Assembly (NCBI GenBank): GCA_036898135.1
Contig: CM072513.1
Location: 32,738,446-32,802,445 of the forward strand
DNA length: 64,000 bases
From: Oncomelania hupensis
Lineage: Eukaryota; Mollusca; Gastropoda; Littorinimorpha; Pomatiopsidae
Direction: 5' to 3'
Positions 53,335 to 64,000 of this stretch are shown here, piece after piece (position 1 is the stretch's first letter; each line of letters opens with the position of its first letter). A program made the position numbers and the translations under genes. The notes beneath the pieces are model-generated. The model worked only from the letters and a program-made list of their open reading frames with translations. It did not search any database and was not told the origin of the DNA.

Positions 53335-53856
53335 ATTTTGTAGTGAAACTTGAGCTTCTGATTTACCTTTCGATAAGTTTTCAAAGACAAAACGGTATTT
53401 GATGTATCATCCTTTTGGACAACTTGAATCAGTACAACCTATGTTAATCTGATGAATACAAATTAATACAACAACAAGGACAACTTGAGATGCATTTTGC
53501 TTTATATTTATATTTGGAGTGTTTTATATTTGATTTGATTTCAGAGCTTGGCTGTACGTTTTTGGTAAAGAGAGCTCTGAAGAAATGATAAGGCCTTTAA
53601 CCCAAAAGTCTTCAGGAATCTCTTGTTTTATGGGGCTGCTGGTTTCTGTGAAATCTTTTGTCTTGTTTCTGTTAAAATTTGTGTATATAATGTTGAAGGT
53701 TTTGATGCTTTTATTTTGTTGACCTCAATTCTAAGGAGCATCTCGGGGCATTGTGACCATGCCGCACTGTGATCGCCCCTACAATTTATGCAAGCAAGGC
53801 GTTTGTTACACCCCGCTCGTGAGTGATGATCTTCGCATCTCGAGCAAACAACAAAA

Positions 53857-54249
<393 letters not shown>

Positions 54250-54732
54250 GCAGGTTGAAGCAAAACTGTAAACATCAACTGATTAAACACATTGCGTTTT
54301 TCCAATCCTCCGGGGCAGAAAGGCTGTGTGGTTTTTCTTTGTACTTTCAAACAACAGGAAGCAATTTTACACTTCATTATGGTATGGAAAGGATAGCCAT
54401 CTTGTCTTTGTATTTATAAAAACCACTAGCTTGACAACTCCGGGCCCACTCCACCCTCTCCTGCATTTCTTCACCCCATCACCATCGCGCCTTTTCTTCG
54501 TCTTCTCTCTCTCTTTGTCTGTTTGTCTGTCTGTAATGTATCTGCCTCTCTCTGTCTCTGTCTCTTCTTTATTGATTACAAAGTCATCTATAATTTCCCA
54601 CACGCATTAAATATTGAAATATTTTAATGCAATCGATACAAATATTATTTTAAGCTAAAGATTACTTCGGTGAAAAGACGTGAAATAAATTCACACACAC
54701 ACTCAAACACGCGCGCGCACACACCAACACAC

Positions 54733-54770
54733 CCGCTGGACCTAAAGCAATAATCATGTAATGTAATGTA
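54733..54770 (+). mobile_element. 38-bp retroposon insertion in CA repeat
   Basis: ccgctggacctaaagcaata, then tcatgtaatgtaatgta, dropped into CA-rich DNA. It differs from 51585-51620 by one base over the shared 35 bp. The TSD cannot be delimited in CA repeats. Confidence 0.85.
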
Positions 54771-55410
54771 ACACAAACACACACACAAACACGCACACAC
54801 ACATTCACTCACACACACAAACATACATATAAACACACATACACGAACGCGCACACACTCACACACATATACATACACACACCCTCGAAGACGTTAAAAT
54901 GGCATTTAATGTTAGGTTCTGTTCTCTTCGCACATTGACCTTTCTTATCTCATTTATTCTATATGTTTGTTTTTTAATGTTCTTTTGGTTTAAACAGAAT
55001 TTTATTCACGAAACAAGTAAACCAAGCATGGAGAACATAAAGGGCACACAAAAGCAAAGCTTAAATGAGTGCTACCCAATGTTAATGTTCTTTTCACGAA
55101 CAATCAATATTTCTCTGGACAACAAGTTGGCAAACAGGACAATTCAAGAAGTAAACGCCTAACAACACAATAATTGTAATAACACTTGACAGATTCATTC
55201 CTATCATTAAGCGCTGCCTGTAATAAACAAGTCTTCAATTAATGCTATTTAATTTAGTCGACATATATTTACTGTCTCGATGAAGATAACAGGGAAAAGA
55301 AAACAATTATTTTATTTTCGCCCCCAAATATGACAAGAATTAAGGGAGTTTAAGATATTGGTTAAAGACAACTTGCATGCGCGCGAGCGCGCGCGTGTGT
55401 GTGTGTGTGT
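54771..55410 (+). other. Intergenic, nothing recognised
   Basis: CA-rich to about 54885, then AT-rich sequence. The open frame at 54899-55162 has no recognisable family features. Confidence 0.5.
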
Positions 55411-55534
55411 ATTTGGTGGGGTTTAAGGGTGGGGTGCGCGCGAGGTGTTAGTGGGGTGCGCGCGAGGTGTTAGAAAAAACAGGTAAAATCAGTAAGTTTG
55501 ATTATGCACAGCGACCATCTTGTCTGTAGCCTAT
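55411..55534 (+). repeat. Dispersed duplicate, copy 1
   Basis: About 124 bp with two internal tggggtgcgcgcgaggtgtt units. It recurs almost identically at 56188-56312. Confidence 0.95.
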
Positions 55535-55741
55535 CCTTCACCTATAGTGACTTTCGGCATGCCTTAACGTTTTCAGTGTTGCACGGAAGAGTAAAACCTG
55601 CGTGCAGGTGTCTGGATATCTCTGCTTGCTTTATTAGACTCATTCACATAGGGATAAATGGACTTGTATTAAATTTGATAGAAGTTTTCTCCAGACCTTT
55701 CAGCGTGGAGGGAAACAAAATGGAAAGAAGTAAAACGGACA

Positions 55742-55872
<131 letters not shown>

Positions 55873-56081
55873 GTTCTTGCGCCATTAAATACAGCGAAGG
55901 TCGAAAGCTTGCAACACTTTTCCATATAGATTGTGTTGAAGTGCATACTGAAAAAAAAAGAAGAATAAAATGAACGGAAATTTAAATATAGCTTGCAAAC
56001 TAAACTGAACTGGTAAAGCGCTATATAGGAACAATAATGTTTTTAAACAACAACAACCACACACACAAACAATGTGACGTC

Positions 56082-56460
<379 letters not shown>

Positions 56461-56809
56461 TAAGTCATTTATGTTGCGACCTCCGTCAGTTTCTGCCTCC
56501 CCTTTCACATGAAATACGTTTTGTTTCTTGCACCTGCTCCCTTTGGCAGTCTACATAGTTATTGTTGTCTTGTATGCATTTCTTCCCACTTGCCTAATGT
56601 GGCGTGTTTTGATTTTGGAATAACCCCGCCTCCTCTTCTTTAATGTAAAATAGATATGATTGCCTTTTTGGGTTTGTTGTGCACGCGCATGTGTGTGTGT
56701 ATGTGTGTGTGTGTGTGTGGTTGTGTGTGTGTGTGTGTGCGTATGTGTATGCGTGAAAGGCGCTATGAATCGCCATATACCGTGAGATATGTGCGTTATA
56801 TAATTAGTT

Positions 56810-56812
<3 letters not shown>

Positions 56813-56898
<86 letters not shown>
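56813..56898 (+). repeat. (ATT)n microsatellite after a SINE-like tail
   Basis: About 29 ATT units preceded by gtgcgttatataattag. Confidence 0.96.
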
Positions 56899-57117
56899 TG
56901 TATAGCGCGTATTGTCCATGCTATAATGGCTTGCTCGGTACGGTCATATTATGCATGCAATTTTGAGGGCATGCAGTACCTATAAGATGTAGCATAGAAT
57001 AGAATTGACCTGGCTGCCTTTTGGTTCTCAAAGATTCGTGTTTATATTGCATCAATTACTTTACAAGAAAAACAGTATTTTCAAAGGCTTTGTTGTTTAC
57101 ATTATTGTGAAGTCTTT

Positions 57118-57290
57118 TTCATAGCTCAGTCGTCAGAGCGCACGACTTGACTACGTGCGTCTCGGGCGACGTGGGTTCGAATCCTGACTTCAATATACTA
57201 TTTTTGTGATTGCTGGATAGTAGTGGCCAGCACTTTGAGAAGCTCTCTGAGCTTGTAAGTGCGCTATATAAGAGTAATCTCTTTCTTTTT
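57118..57290 (+). mobile_element. tRNA-derived SINE with S2-type 3' end
   Basis: A box TAGCTCAGTCG at 57122-57132, B box GGTTCGAATCC at 57174-57184, then agctctctgagcttg and gtgcgctatataagagtaat. It links a tRNA head to the S2-type tail. The head does not close into a normal tRNA after the B box. Confidence 0.75.
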
Positions 57291-57559
57291 CAGTGCACAC
57301 ATAAACCTACGCTTCCGCCTTCCCGTCATCTGCCAATTATACAATAATGTGCTTACTACGCCAGACAGACAGGCAGGCAGACAGGCGACAAACACCTAAC
57401 AGACTAAGACAGATCGAAAGAGAGAGAGATAAAGAAATAGAGAGACAGACAGATAGACAGAGACAGAGAGAGACAGAGAGAAAGAGATAGACAAACACCT
57501 AACAGCAAAGAGAACGTAGAAAACTATTATGAAATACACCCTTCAAGTATTAATTGCCT

Positions 57560-57722
57560 TCTCCGTCAGACTCGGTCGCCCAGAATTGTGCTCAGTCGTC
57601 TGCGCGTCAGACGATGCGTCTAAAGCGAGTGGGCGCCTCGAGCGGTTTTGAGTTAGATTCTGTATCCGGCAGCGCCTTGAGCAGATTTTAAGCTGGAAAA
57701 GCACTATATAAGAGCGAATATT
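57560..57722 (+). mobile_element. S2 family fragment, copy d
   Basis: gttttgagttagattctgta, cagcgccttgagcag, then aagctggaaaagcactatat. Plus orientation. Confidence 0.65.
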
Positions 57723-58150
57723 TTTTTTTTCGTATGTATCAGGCGTATTGCTCTGCAGTCTTTGACACTGCGAAGTGCAGTTGATGCTAGCCAGAAGGCA
57801 GGGTTATGCAAATGTTGGTGCATGGGAGAAATGCTTGCATTGTAAAGCACAGCACGATCCGGCTTCTCGCAACTCCAGTTCACGAGGCAGATTGCAAAGG
57901 TCGCTTTGTCAAGGACGCATCCATAAAACGTAGCTGACCCTGCCGAACAGACTCAAGTTTTACTTTTAAAATATAAAAAAGTTACAGTCTTTTCATTGGT
58001 ACAAAGAGTGGTTTTAGACTTTGACATATATACATAAACAGAATAAACATACACACATTTACGTACTTAATTAAAAAAAATGGAGACTCAACACAGACTC
58101 GGTCGACTGAAAGTAAGATTAAACCTACCTTTGGACCGCGCGGGGTAGAT

Positions 58151-58254
58151 ACCCGGGGTTTTCAGAGAATGAGAAAGGACGCGCTGACTGACTCGTCTTA
58201 TAGCACAAGACAAGTCAGTTAGCGCGTCCTTTCTCGTTTTCTGAAAACCCCGGT
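58151..58254. repeat. Palindrome with about 48-bp arms
   Basis: Left arm 58151-58200 (CCGGGGTTTTCAGAGAATGA...) and right arm 58207-58254 pair with about five mismatches around a 6-nt loop tagcac. It may be a small foldback element. No TSD was identified. Confidence 0.88.
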
Positions 58255-58732
58255 CTTAATCAAACGAACCATAGATCGCGAACTTTTGGTTTGGGCAAAC
58301 TTCGATTTTTATCTGAATCGGTAGGCGATCTCAAGTGGCAAACCGCGCGACTGTCCAGGAGAACAAGGAGCAGACCGCGAAAGTTCCAGAAAATCTACCC
58401 TATATGTAGTCGGCTGAAACTGAGCACAGGGGCATTGACCCAGTAGAATGGATCGTAGATAGCAAAGCTTGAATGGATCGTCCTCGATAACATAGCGGTA
58501 GGAAGAGTATGGACCCGCCATGCTATCCAAGATCCGCTCATTCTTTGCTATCGAGGACCCAGTCTACATGTCATGGTTTAATGCCCATGTGGACGGAGTA
58601 AAGAGAAAGGAGTAGGTTATCGTCAATCTTGACTACGCCGTGGGGAGAAGAATCGGCATTGGAGCATTTTCAGAAAAAGTTGCAAAACTTGGACAACTTT
58701 GGAGATTTATACCTTCATGAAGAGATAGACGT

Positions 58733-58733
<1 letters not shown>

Positions 58734-58784
<51 letters not shown>

Positions 58785-58938
58785 ATACACACACACACAC
58801 ACACCCACACCCACACAGACAGACAGACAGAGGCAGAGATAGATAGTGAAACGGACAGACAGCAGACAGAGACAGACAGAGAAGAGACAGAGACAGAAGG
58901 GGAGAGAGAGAAAAAGATAAACAAAGAAAGACAGATTA

Positions 58939-58999
<61 letters not shown>

Positions 59000-59041
59000 A
59001 ACAGAGAGAAACAGAAAAAGATAGACAGAATTAACGGGAGG

Positions 59042-59073
<32 letters not shown>

Positions 59074-59311
59074 GAGAGGGAGAGAAAGAGAACGTGAGAG
59101 AGAGAGAGACAGAAAAAAAGGGGGGGGGGGGAGACAGAGACAGACAGATAGAGGCAGACAGAAAGAGACCGAGATATAGATAAAGAGAGACAGAGAAACA
59201 GAGAGAGGGAGAAACAAGCAGAGACAGAAAGGAAGGCGGCAAGAGAGAGAGTTGGGGTGGGGGGAGAGACAGAGGAAGAGGGAGAGTGAGAGAGAGAAAG
59301 ACAAAGAGAGG

Positions 59312-59378
<67 letters not shown>
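58734..59378 (+). repeat. GA/GACA-rich simple-sequence region
   Basis: GA arrays at 58734-58780, 58939-58997 and 59310-59378, a CA run near 58785-58815, and GACA-rich DNA between. Open frames in it are compositional. Confidence 0.93.
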
Positions 59379-59380
<2 letters not shown>

Positions 59381-60170
59381 AAGAAACATTTTTTGCGACC
59401 CGAAGATAACGAATCTGGGTAGCAGAATCTTTAAAATTCGATGCAGATCATCATGCCAAACTAAGAAATCTGAAAACATATAGGTCTAGGTGTTTATATA
59501 CACAACACTGATTTTCAGCGGAAAAGGCAACTCCGTTCATTCAATAAGGTCATTGACATCCAGTCCAGTGTTTTCTGGCATACTGTAGAATGTCTTAAAC
59601 TGAATGATGCTTGGGGCACTGTAATGGATAACAGACTTTAAAGCAACCATTATAAAAATTGTTCATTTTGTATTCTCTGCCTAAATAGCCCGTTCTTCTT
59701 CTTGTAGGCCTAAGGCTTTGACATGCAATATATATAATCTATATATATATAAATTGCTTAGCCGGAAGTCCTTCTTCGCCTCTACTGTAAAGTTTGTCCG
59801 GTATGGACGCTGATCTGGGCAGGTGCTGGCCGCTACGGATTGGCCTGCTGTGTGCTCAAAACCCACGAAATCGTTATAGCCGACATTTCCTTACCGAACG
59901 TTTAACTGTTTCTGAGATAAATAAATAAACGAAATGTCCACAAACTGCAATAGCCTCATTCCGCGCGTGGTTTCCATTCAACCCGTGTCAAGAACGTGCC
60001 GTTTCGTAATACCGCAAATTTTGTTTTATTTCCATTCAAAACACTTTTGCACTCTGGTCACCAATCTTACAAAATTTTGTGTTTAACTAATTAAATTTGA
60101 TTAATTAAAAATCGAATCGAGGTTTCAGCATGTTTTCCCATATAGACCAAAAAAATGATGATCTTTATAC
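59379..60170 (+). other. Intergenic, nothing recognised
   Basis: Ordinary AT-rich sequence with a TATATA run near 59735. No coding or repeat identity was assigned. Confidence 0.5.
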
Positions 60171-60174
60171 GAAG

Positions 60175-60250
60175 CCTTGGTAGCTGACTTAGTAAGACAT
60201 TCGCCTACCGTGCCAGGCGACCCAAGTTCAAACCTCCCGTGAGCCTTTAT
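60175..60250 (+). mobile_element. tRNA-like SINE head
   Basis: ggtagctgacttagtaagac (A-box-like), then ccaagttcaaacctcccgtg (B-box-like). Followed by a T run and ATT arrays. Confidence 0.5.
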
Positions 60251-60255
60251 TATTT

Positions 60256-61074
<819 letters not shown>

Positions 61075-61084
61075 AGGATTGGGA

Positions 61085-61425
61085 TGGGGTGGTACGTGTA
61101 GGTAAAAGGGGGCTACGCGTAAGTTTAAAGGGGCATGGGTCGGCATAACGGGGATACGGGTATATATAAGGGGGTATGGTGATGGTCGATTTCTTTCATC
61201 CATACCTGCGAAACGATCAACGGGGAAGTATCAAGGAGGGTACAGGTAGGTTACAAGGAAGGGGGGGGGGGGGGGGTACGGAAGGTATCAAGGGGTATAG
61301 GAAGGTATCAAGTGGGTTCGGGGAGGTATCAAGGGGGTATGGTGAGGCATCATGGGGGGGGGGACGGGGACATATCAGGGGGGGGGTACGGGGAGGTATC
61401 AAGGGGGATATGGGGAGGTATCATC
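61085..61425 (+). repeat. G-rich minisatellite, unit ggtatcaagggggta
   Basis: At least seven degenerate units with GGGG runs at 61220-61425, preceded by a looser G-rich stretch. Many G-quadruplex-capable runs are present. Confidence 0.85.
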
Positions 61426-61554
61426 GTCCAAATGAAACTCGCAGACAACAGTTGTCTCTCTGTCTACATTTTAAACAGCAACCTGTGTACCCTGGCTTGC
61501 CAGGGTACAAAAACCACTAGTATGACAATAAATCGTCTCCTTACTTATCTATAT

Positions 61555-61640
61555 GTCCAGCTCATAGAGCTGCTCAAGCCGCTGTCCGAGAGCAGGATCT
61601 GAACTGACGCTGCCCAAAGGCGCCCACTAGCAGTTTGATT
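61555..61640 (-). mobile_element. S2 family fragment, copy e
   Basis: cagctcatagagctgctcaa then agcaggatctgaactgac. Abuts the RTE-like 5' region. Confidence 0.55.
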
Positions 61641-61649
61641 CGTCACCGT

Positions 61650-63045
61650 CGAACTCCCACCCAAGATAACTGAGCAAATCTCAACGACAGATGGACAACT
61701 TAGCAAGATCCGCACGAGAGACAACATCGTCATAGGAACCTGGAACGTCAGGACCCTAACTGCGGAGAGAAAATTAGAAGAACTGGCCCAACTGGACCAC
61801 TATTGATAGAACATTTTAGGTATCAACGAACTGCGCTGGAAAGGCCTAGGTGAAACAACGAACGACAAAGGCCACAAGCTTTATTTCAGCGGGAGAGATG
61901 ACAGGCACGAACACAGCGTTCGATTCTTGGTCCACAAAGACATTCTAGTCACTATCTGGGGTTGCCACCCAGTCTCCCGTAGACTCATTACCATCCGTCT
62001 GAGAGCAGCCCCTTTCAACATCACCATACTCCAGGTCTATGCATAAACATCAGACTATGACGACAGCGAAGTCGAGGATTTCTATGAACATCTGCAGGCT
62101 GTCATTGACCAGGTGCCGAAGAAGGACATAGTCATAGTGGAAGGCGACTGGAATGCTAAGGTTGGCCAAGATGCGCACCACACCTGGGGAGACACATGTG
62201 GACCCTACTGCAACAACAAGACAAATGACAGAGGTTCGAACTCTTGGCGATGGACATGGCACAGTCCCGGCGAGAAGCATCACAACCACATTGACTACGT
62301 CATGGTCAAGAAACGCTTCAGATTAAGCGTCAACATTGACAGGATACGCACTTTCCCAGGAGCAGACATTGGAAGTGACCACGATCCCGTGATAATATCC
62401 TTCCGGCTCCACTTGAAGAGATTAAACACAGCAAATTGCACCAGACTGAAGTTCGACCTGGACAAACTGAAAGACCCGGAGGTTGTACAAATATTCCAAG
62501 CCACAATTGGAAGGAAATTTGAACCACTGCTCATTTTTGAAGCTGGTGAAACAGATGTCAATACCATGACCACTACTTCAAATCAGCTGTGACAGATACC
62601 GCCACTGAGATCCTTGGCAAGCACCGCCAAAAGAAGAAACCATTGAAAAAGAAAAAGAACACCTCACAGGGAGTTGATGCCTACCGAAAAATCAACAAAA
62701 AAATGCCTGCGCACAGCAAAGGAGAATTGAATAGAAGATCAATGCCAGGAAATAGAGAACAGTCTGAGCAAGAACAACAGAAAGAAGGTCTACCAGACTG
62801 TGAAGTGACTCCATGATCCAAAGCAAGTCTTGCATATATATATATATAGAAGAACAGAGTACTGCTCTGACCTTTACAACCACACACCAAACGGAGACCC
62901 ATCAGTTCATCAGTTCTAGCATGTCCCCAGAACATAGAAAAAGAAGAAATCCTCCCAATTCTCCGAGAAGAAGTTGAGGCAGCAGTGCAATCGCTGAAGA
63001 AGGGAAAGTCAGCGGGAATGGACAATATACCAGCAGAATTGCTTA
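61650..63045 (+). pseudogene. RTE-like LINE, endonuclease part and RT lead-in
   Basis: Reads IVIGTWNVRTLTAERKLEEL, INELRWKGLGETTNDKGHKL and FNITILQVYA, then EGDWNAKVGQDA. SWRWTWHSPGEKHHNHIDYV and FPGADIGSDHDPVIISF follow. These are the APE-type endonuclease motifs (GTWNVRT, E-RW, GDWNAKVG, HIDY, SDHDP). It has stops after LAQLDHY and VYA, and a deletion between NDRGSN and SWRWTW. The sequence at about 62815-63045 overlaps the start of the copy at 35.1 kb. Confidence 0.87.
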
Positions 63046-63201
63046 AAGGTCAACATCATTGAAACATAAAACTGAGCACAAAATATCTACATAATAAAAG
63101 AAGTCACATGCCAAACCACTTTTTTCCGAAAAATACTGCCTTTTATAAATATTTAATAAAATCTACTTCGAATCAACTTTTGCACCTTCGAAAAGCCCGC
63201 T

Positions 63202-63228
63202 CACGTGACCACATGGCTCGTGACGTCA
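63202..63228 (+). promoter_or_regulatory. E-box CACGTG and CRE TGACGTCA upstream of the THAP ATG
   Basis: CACGTG at 63202-63207 and TGACGTCA at 63221-63228, 16-42 bp before ATG 63244. Perfect palindromic sites for bHLH-Zip and CREB/ATF factors. Promoter function is inferred only from position. Confidence 0.4.
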
Positions 63229-63243
63229 ACTGCTGTAGACAAT

Positions 63244-63884
63244 ATGGAGTCCGATAGTGCCCCTTCTCTATCAAAACGCAGGAAAACGAAGAGCAGTGGC
63301 CTATATTGTGCCGTTGCGGGTTGTACAAACAAACAAGCGGATGGGTTAACATTGCATAGGTTTCCAAAAAACGAAGAAGTGCGAAATAATTGGGTGAGAT
63401 TCGTGCAGGAAAAGCGTGTAAACTTCGGTCCGAAGTACGGGACACCAACTGCGTCGTCAGCAATTTGCGCAAAACACTTCGCTGAAGACTGCTTCCCCCC
63501 AAGTGCCACTTTAATTAATGCGGAGCTTTGGGATGAAAACAATACAGACATTAAAGCCTGGCTCTGTTCCAACGATCCAAAGTCCGTGTGCCATTGCAAC
63601 AAGCGCCTCAACAACAGCAACAGTGATTCAAGTTACTAGTAGTCGGCCTACTAGTACTGCTTCAACTACAGTCACAGTGGCTACTACACATCCATCGTCT
63701 GCTATCAGTTTGCCGCGTGTCAGGAAAGTCAGAGGAGCTTTTATTTATTTATTTATTTATTTAATCGTTCTTATATAGCGCTTTTCCAGCTCAAGAGCTG
63801 CTCAAGGCGCTGGCCGATACAGGATCTAACTCAAGCCGCCCGAGACGCCCACCCGCAGCTTTTCAGAAAAGGGAACGCAAGAGG
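63244..63884 (+). pseudogene. THAP zinc-finger exon, frameshifted and interrupted by a SINE fragment
   Basis: From ATG 63244 it reads MESDSAPSLSKRRKTKSSGL, then YCAVAGCTNKQADGLTLHRF, NNWVRFVQEK and ICAKHFAEDCFPPSATL. This is the THAP C2CH module (C-x4-C, W, C-x2-H-F). The conserved closing motif FGMKTIQTLKPGSVPTIQ is in another frame from about 63515. The frames are offset by a tandem (TTAA)2 at 63511-63518; one TTAA fewer would restore phase. The second frame stays open through an S/T-rich region to RVRKVRGAF, is broken by an insertion at 63743-63856, resumes as QKRERKR, and meets a donor gtatgt at 63885. It is a DNA-binding gene or a THAP transposase relative. An earlier GTG at 63205 is not a likely start. 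It is a pseudogene unless the 4-bp repeat is a sequencing error. Confidence 0.8.
63743..63856 (-). mobile_element. S2 family SINE fragment inserted in the THAP exon (7-bp TSD)
   Basis: 114 bp flanked by AGCTTTT (63736-63742 and 63857-63863). In minus orientation it ends gagctggaaaagcgctatat and an (AAATA)n tail. It cuts the open frame after GAF. Confidence 0.85.
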
Positions 63885-64000
63885 GTATGTATTCACTGGT
63901 CTAGCTCGTATAATTATTTGTTTATTATTACAATTAGTACTCGGGGGTCGAATTCGTTTCTAACAGAAGAGAGCACTGCTGTAACACGACAGATCGAGTG

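Larger units (their letters stand above)
47732..53852 (-). pseudogene. Two-ORF I/Jockey-type LINE, minus strand, broken by later insertions
   Basis: From 5' to 3' on the minus strand, the ORF1 zinc-knuckle region comes first (53852-53628; CSRCEDHHSRAGC and CINCRGDHSAAWSQC). An ORF1 tail follows (53334-53074), then an inverted RTE-like copy. The endonuclease is at 51300-50440: LKILQ-stop-NCRS, GDFNAQNNLWMKG and AIDLLLVS, then LGNDHLPILI. An RT lead-in (49590-49096, NKTYKTKKDKDELFAETF) and a C-terminal region (48683-48291, RLNAWRSCFIN and CNCGSN) follow. The 3' end has AATAAAATTGAT near 47750. Stops and gaps show it is dead. Confidence 0.8.

Noticed and set aside
57122..57190. Functional tRNA genes at the B-box sites (2631, 12970, 29934, 57174, 60224)
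   Set aside because: A and B boxes are present but acceptor and anticodon stems do not close, and all continue into SINE bodies.
58715..59479. 254-residue minus-strand Leu/Ser frame
   Set aside because: Entirely GA/GACA simple sequence read on the complement.
63511..63518. piggyBac footprint at TTAATTAA
   Set aside because: piggyBac excision normally restores a single TTAA; simple slippage or a sequence error explains the doubling better.

Overview
The window looks like metazoan, intron-rich, repeat-dense nuclear DNA, most likely from a marine lophotrochozoan such as a gastropod mollusc. This rests on long GT-AG introns, abundant microsatellites, tRNA-derived SINEs, RTE-like, L2-like and I/Jockey-like LINEs, a Gmr1-like LTR retrotransposon and a Penelope-like remnant. 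The species assignment is inference; the host gene family is firm.

Positions 1-31203 (+) hold the 3' part of one host gene, a PLEKHH/MAX-1 family protein (PH - MyTH4 - FERM). Fifteen coding exons, all with GT-AG borders and phases that join without a break, encode the last 671 residues and the stop codon. The N-terminal coiled coil, first PH domain and start of the second PH domain lie upstream of the window. One intron (10575-26378) is 15.8 kb and carries L2-like, RTE-like, SINE and simple-repeat material. Other introns hold a nested hAT-like element (3939-6035), a GC-rich TIR element (6915-8101) and two tRNA-SINEs.

From 31.2 to 63.0 kb there is no convincing host gene. The region is a stack of mobile elements. 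A 5'-truncated RTE-like LINE (about 35.1-38.1 kb) carries two nested insertions, each with a visible target-site duplication (TSD). A very young LTR element (41164-46704) has near-identical LTRs and a 5-bp TSD. A minus-strand I/Jockey-like LINE (about 47.7-53.85 kb) is split by an inverted RTE-like copy, which itself contains a 36-bp retroposon insertion. A further stretch (54-61 kb) is mostly microsatellites, small SINE fragments and palindromes. An RTE-like endonuclease fragment follows (61.65-63.05 kb).

At the right edge (63244-63884) is a THAP zinc-finger exon. It is frameshifted inside the THAP module by what looks like a 4-bp tandem duplication and is also interrupted by a 114-bp SINE fragment.

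The points most worth following are: (i) the LTR element has its integrase upstream of the RT position, has lost nearly all RT/RNase H by an in-frame deletion, yet is very recent; (ii) it carries an array of perfect heat-shock-element triplets just before gag plus HSE-like sites in its LTRs; (iii) a roughly 600-bp retroposon family here called Rep-A shares a 3' hairpin with insertions only about 36 bp long, which suggests a common 3'-end signal for LINE-driven retroposition.
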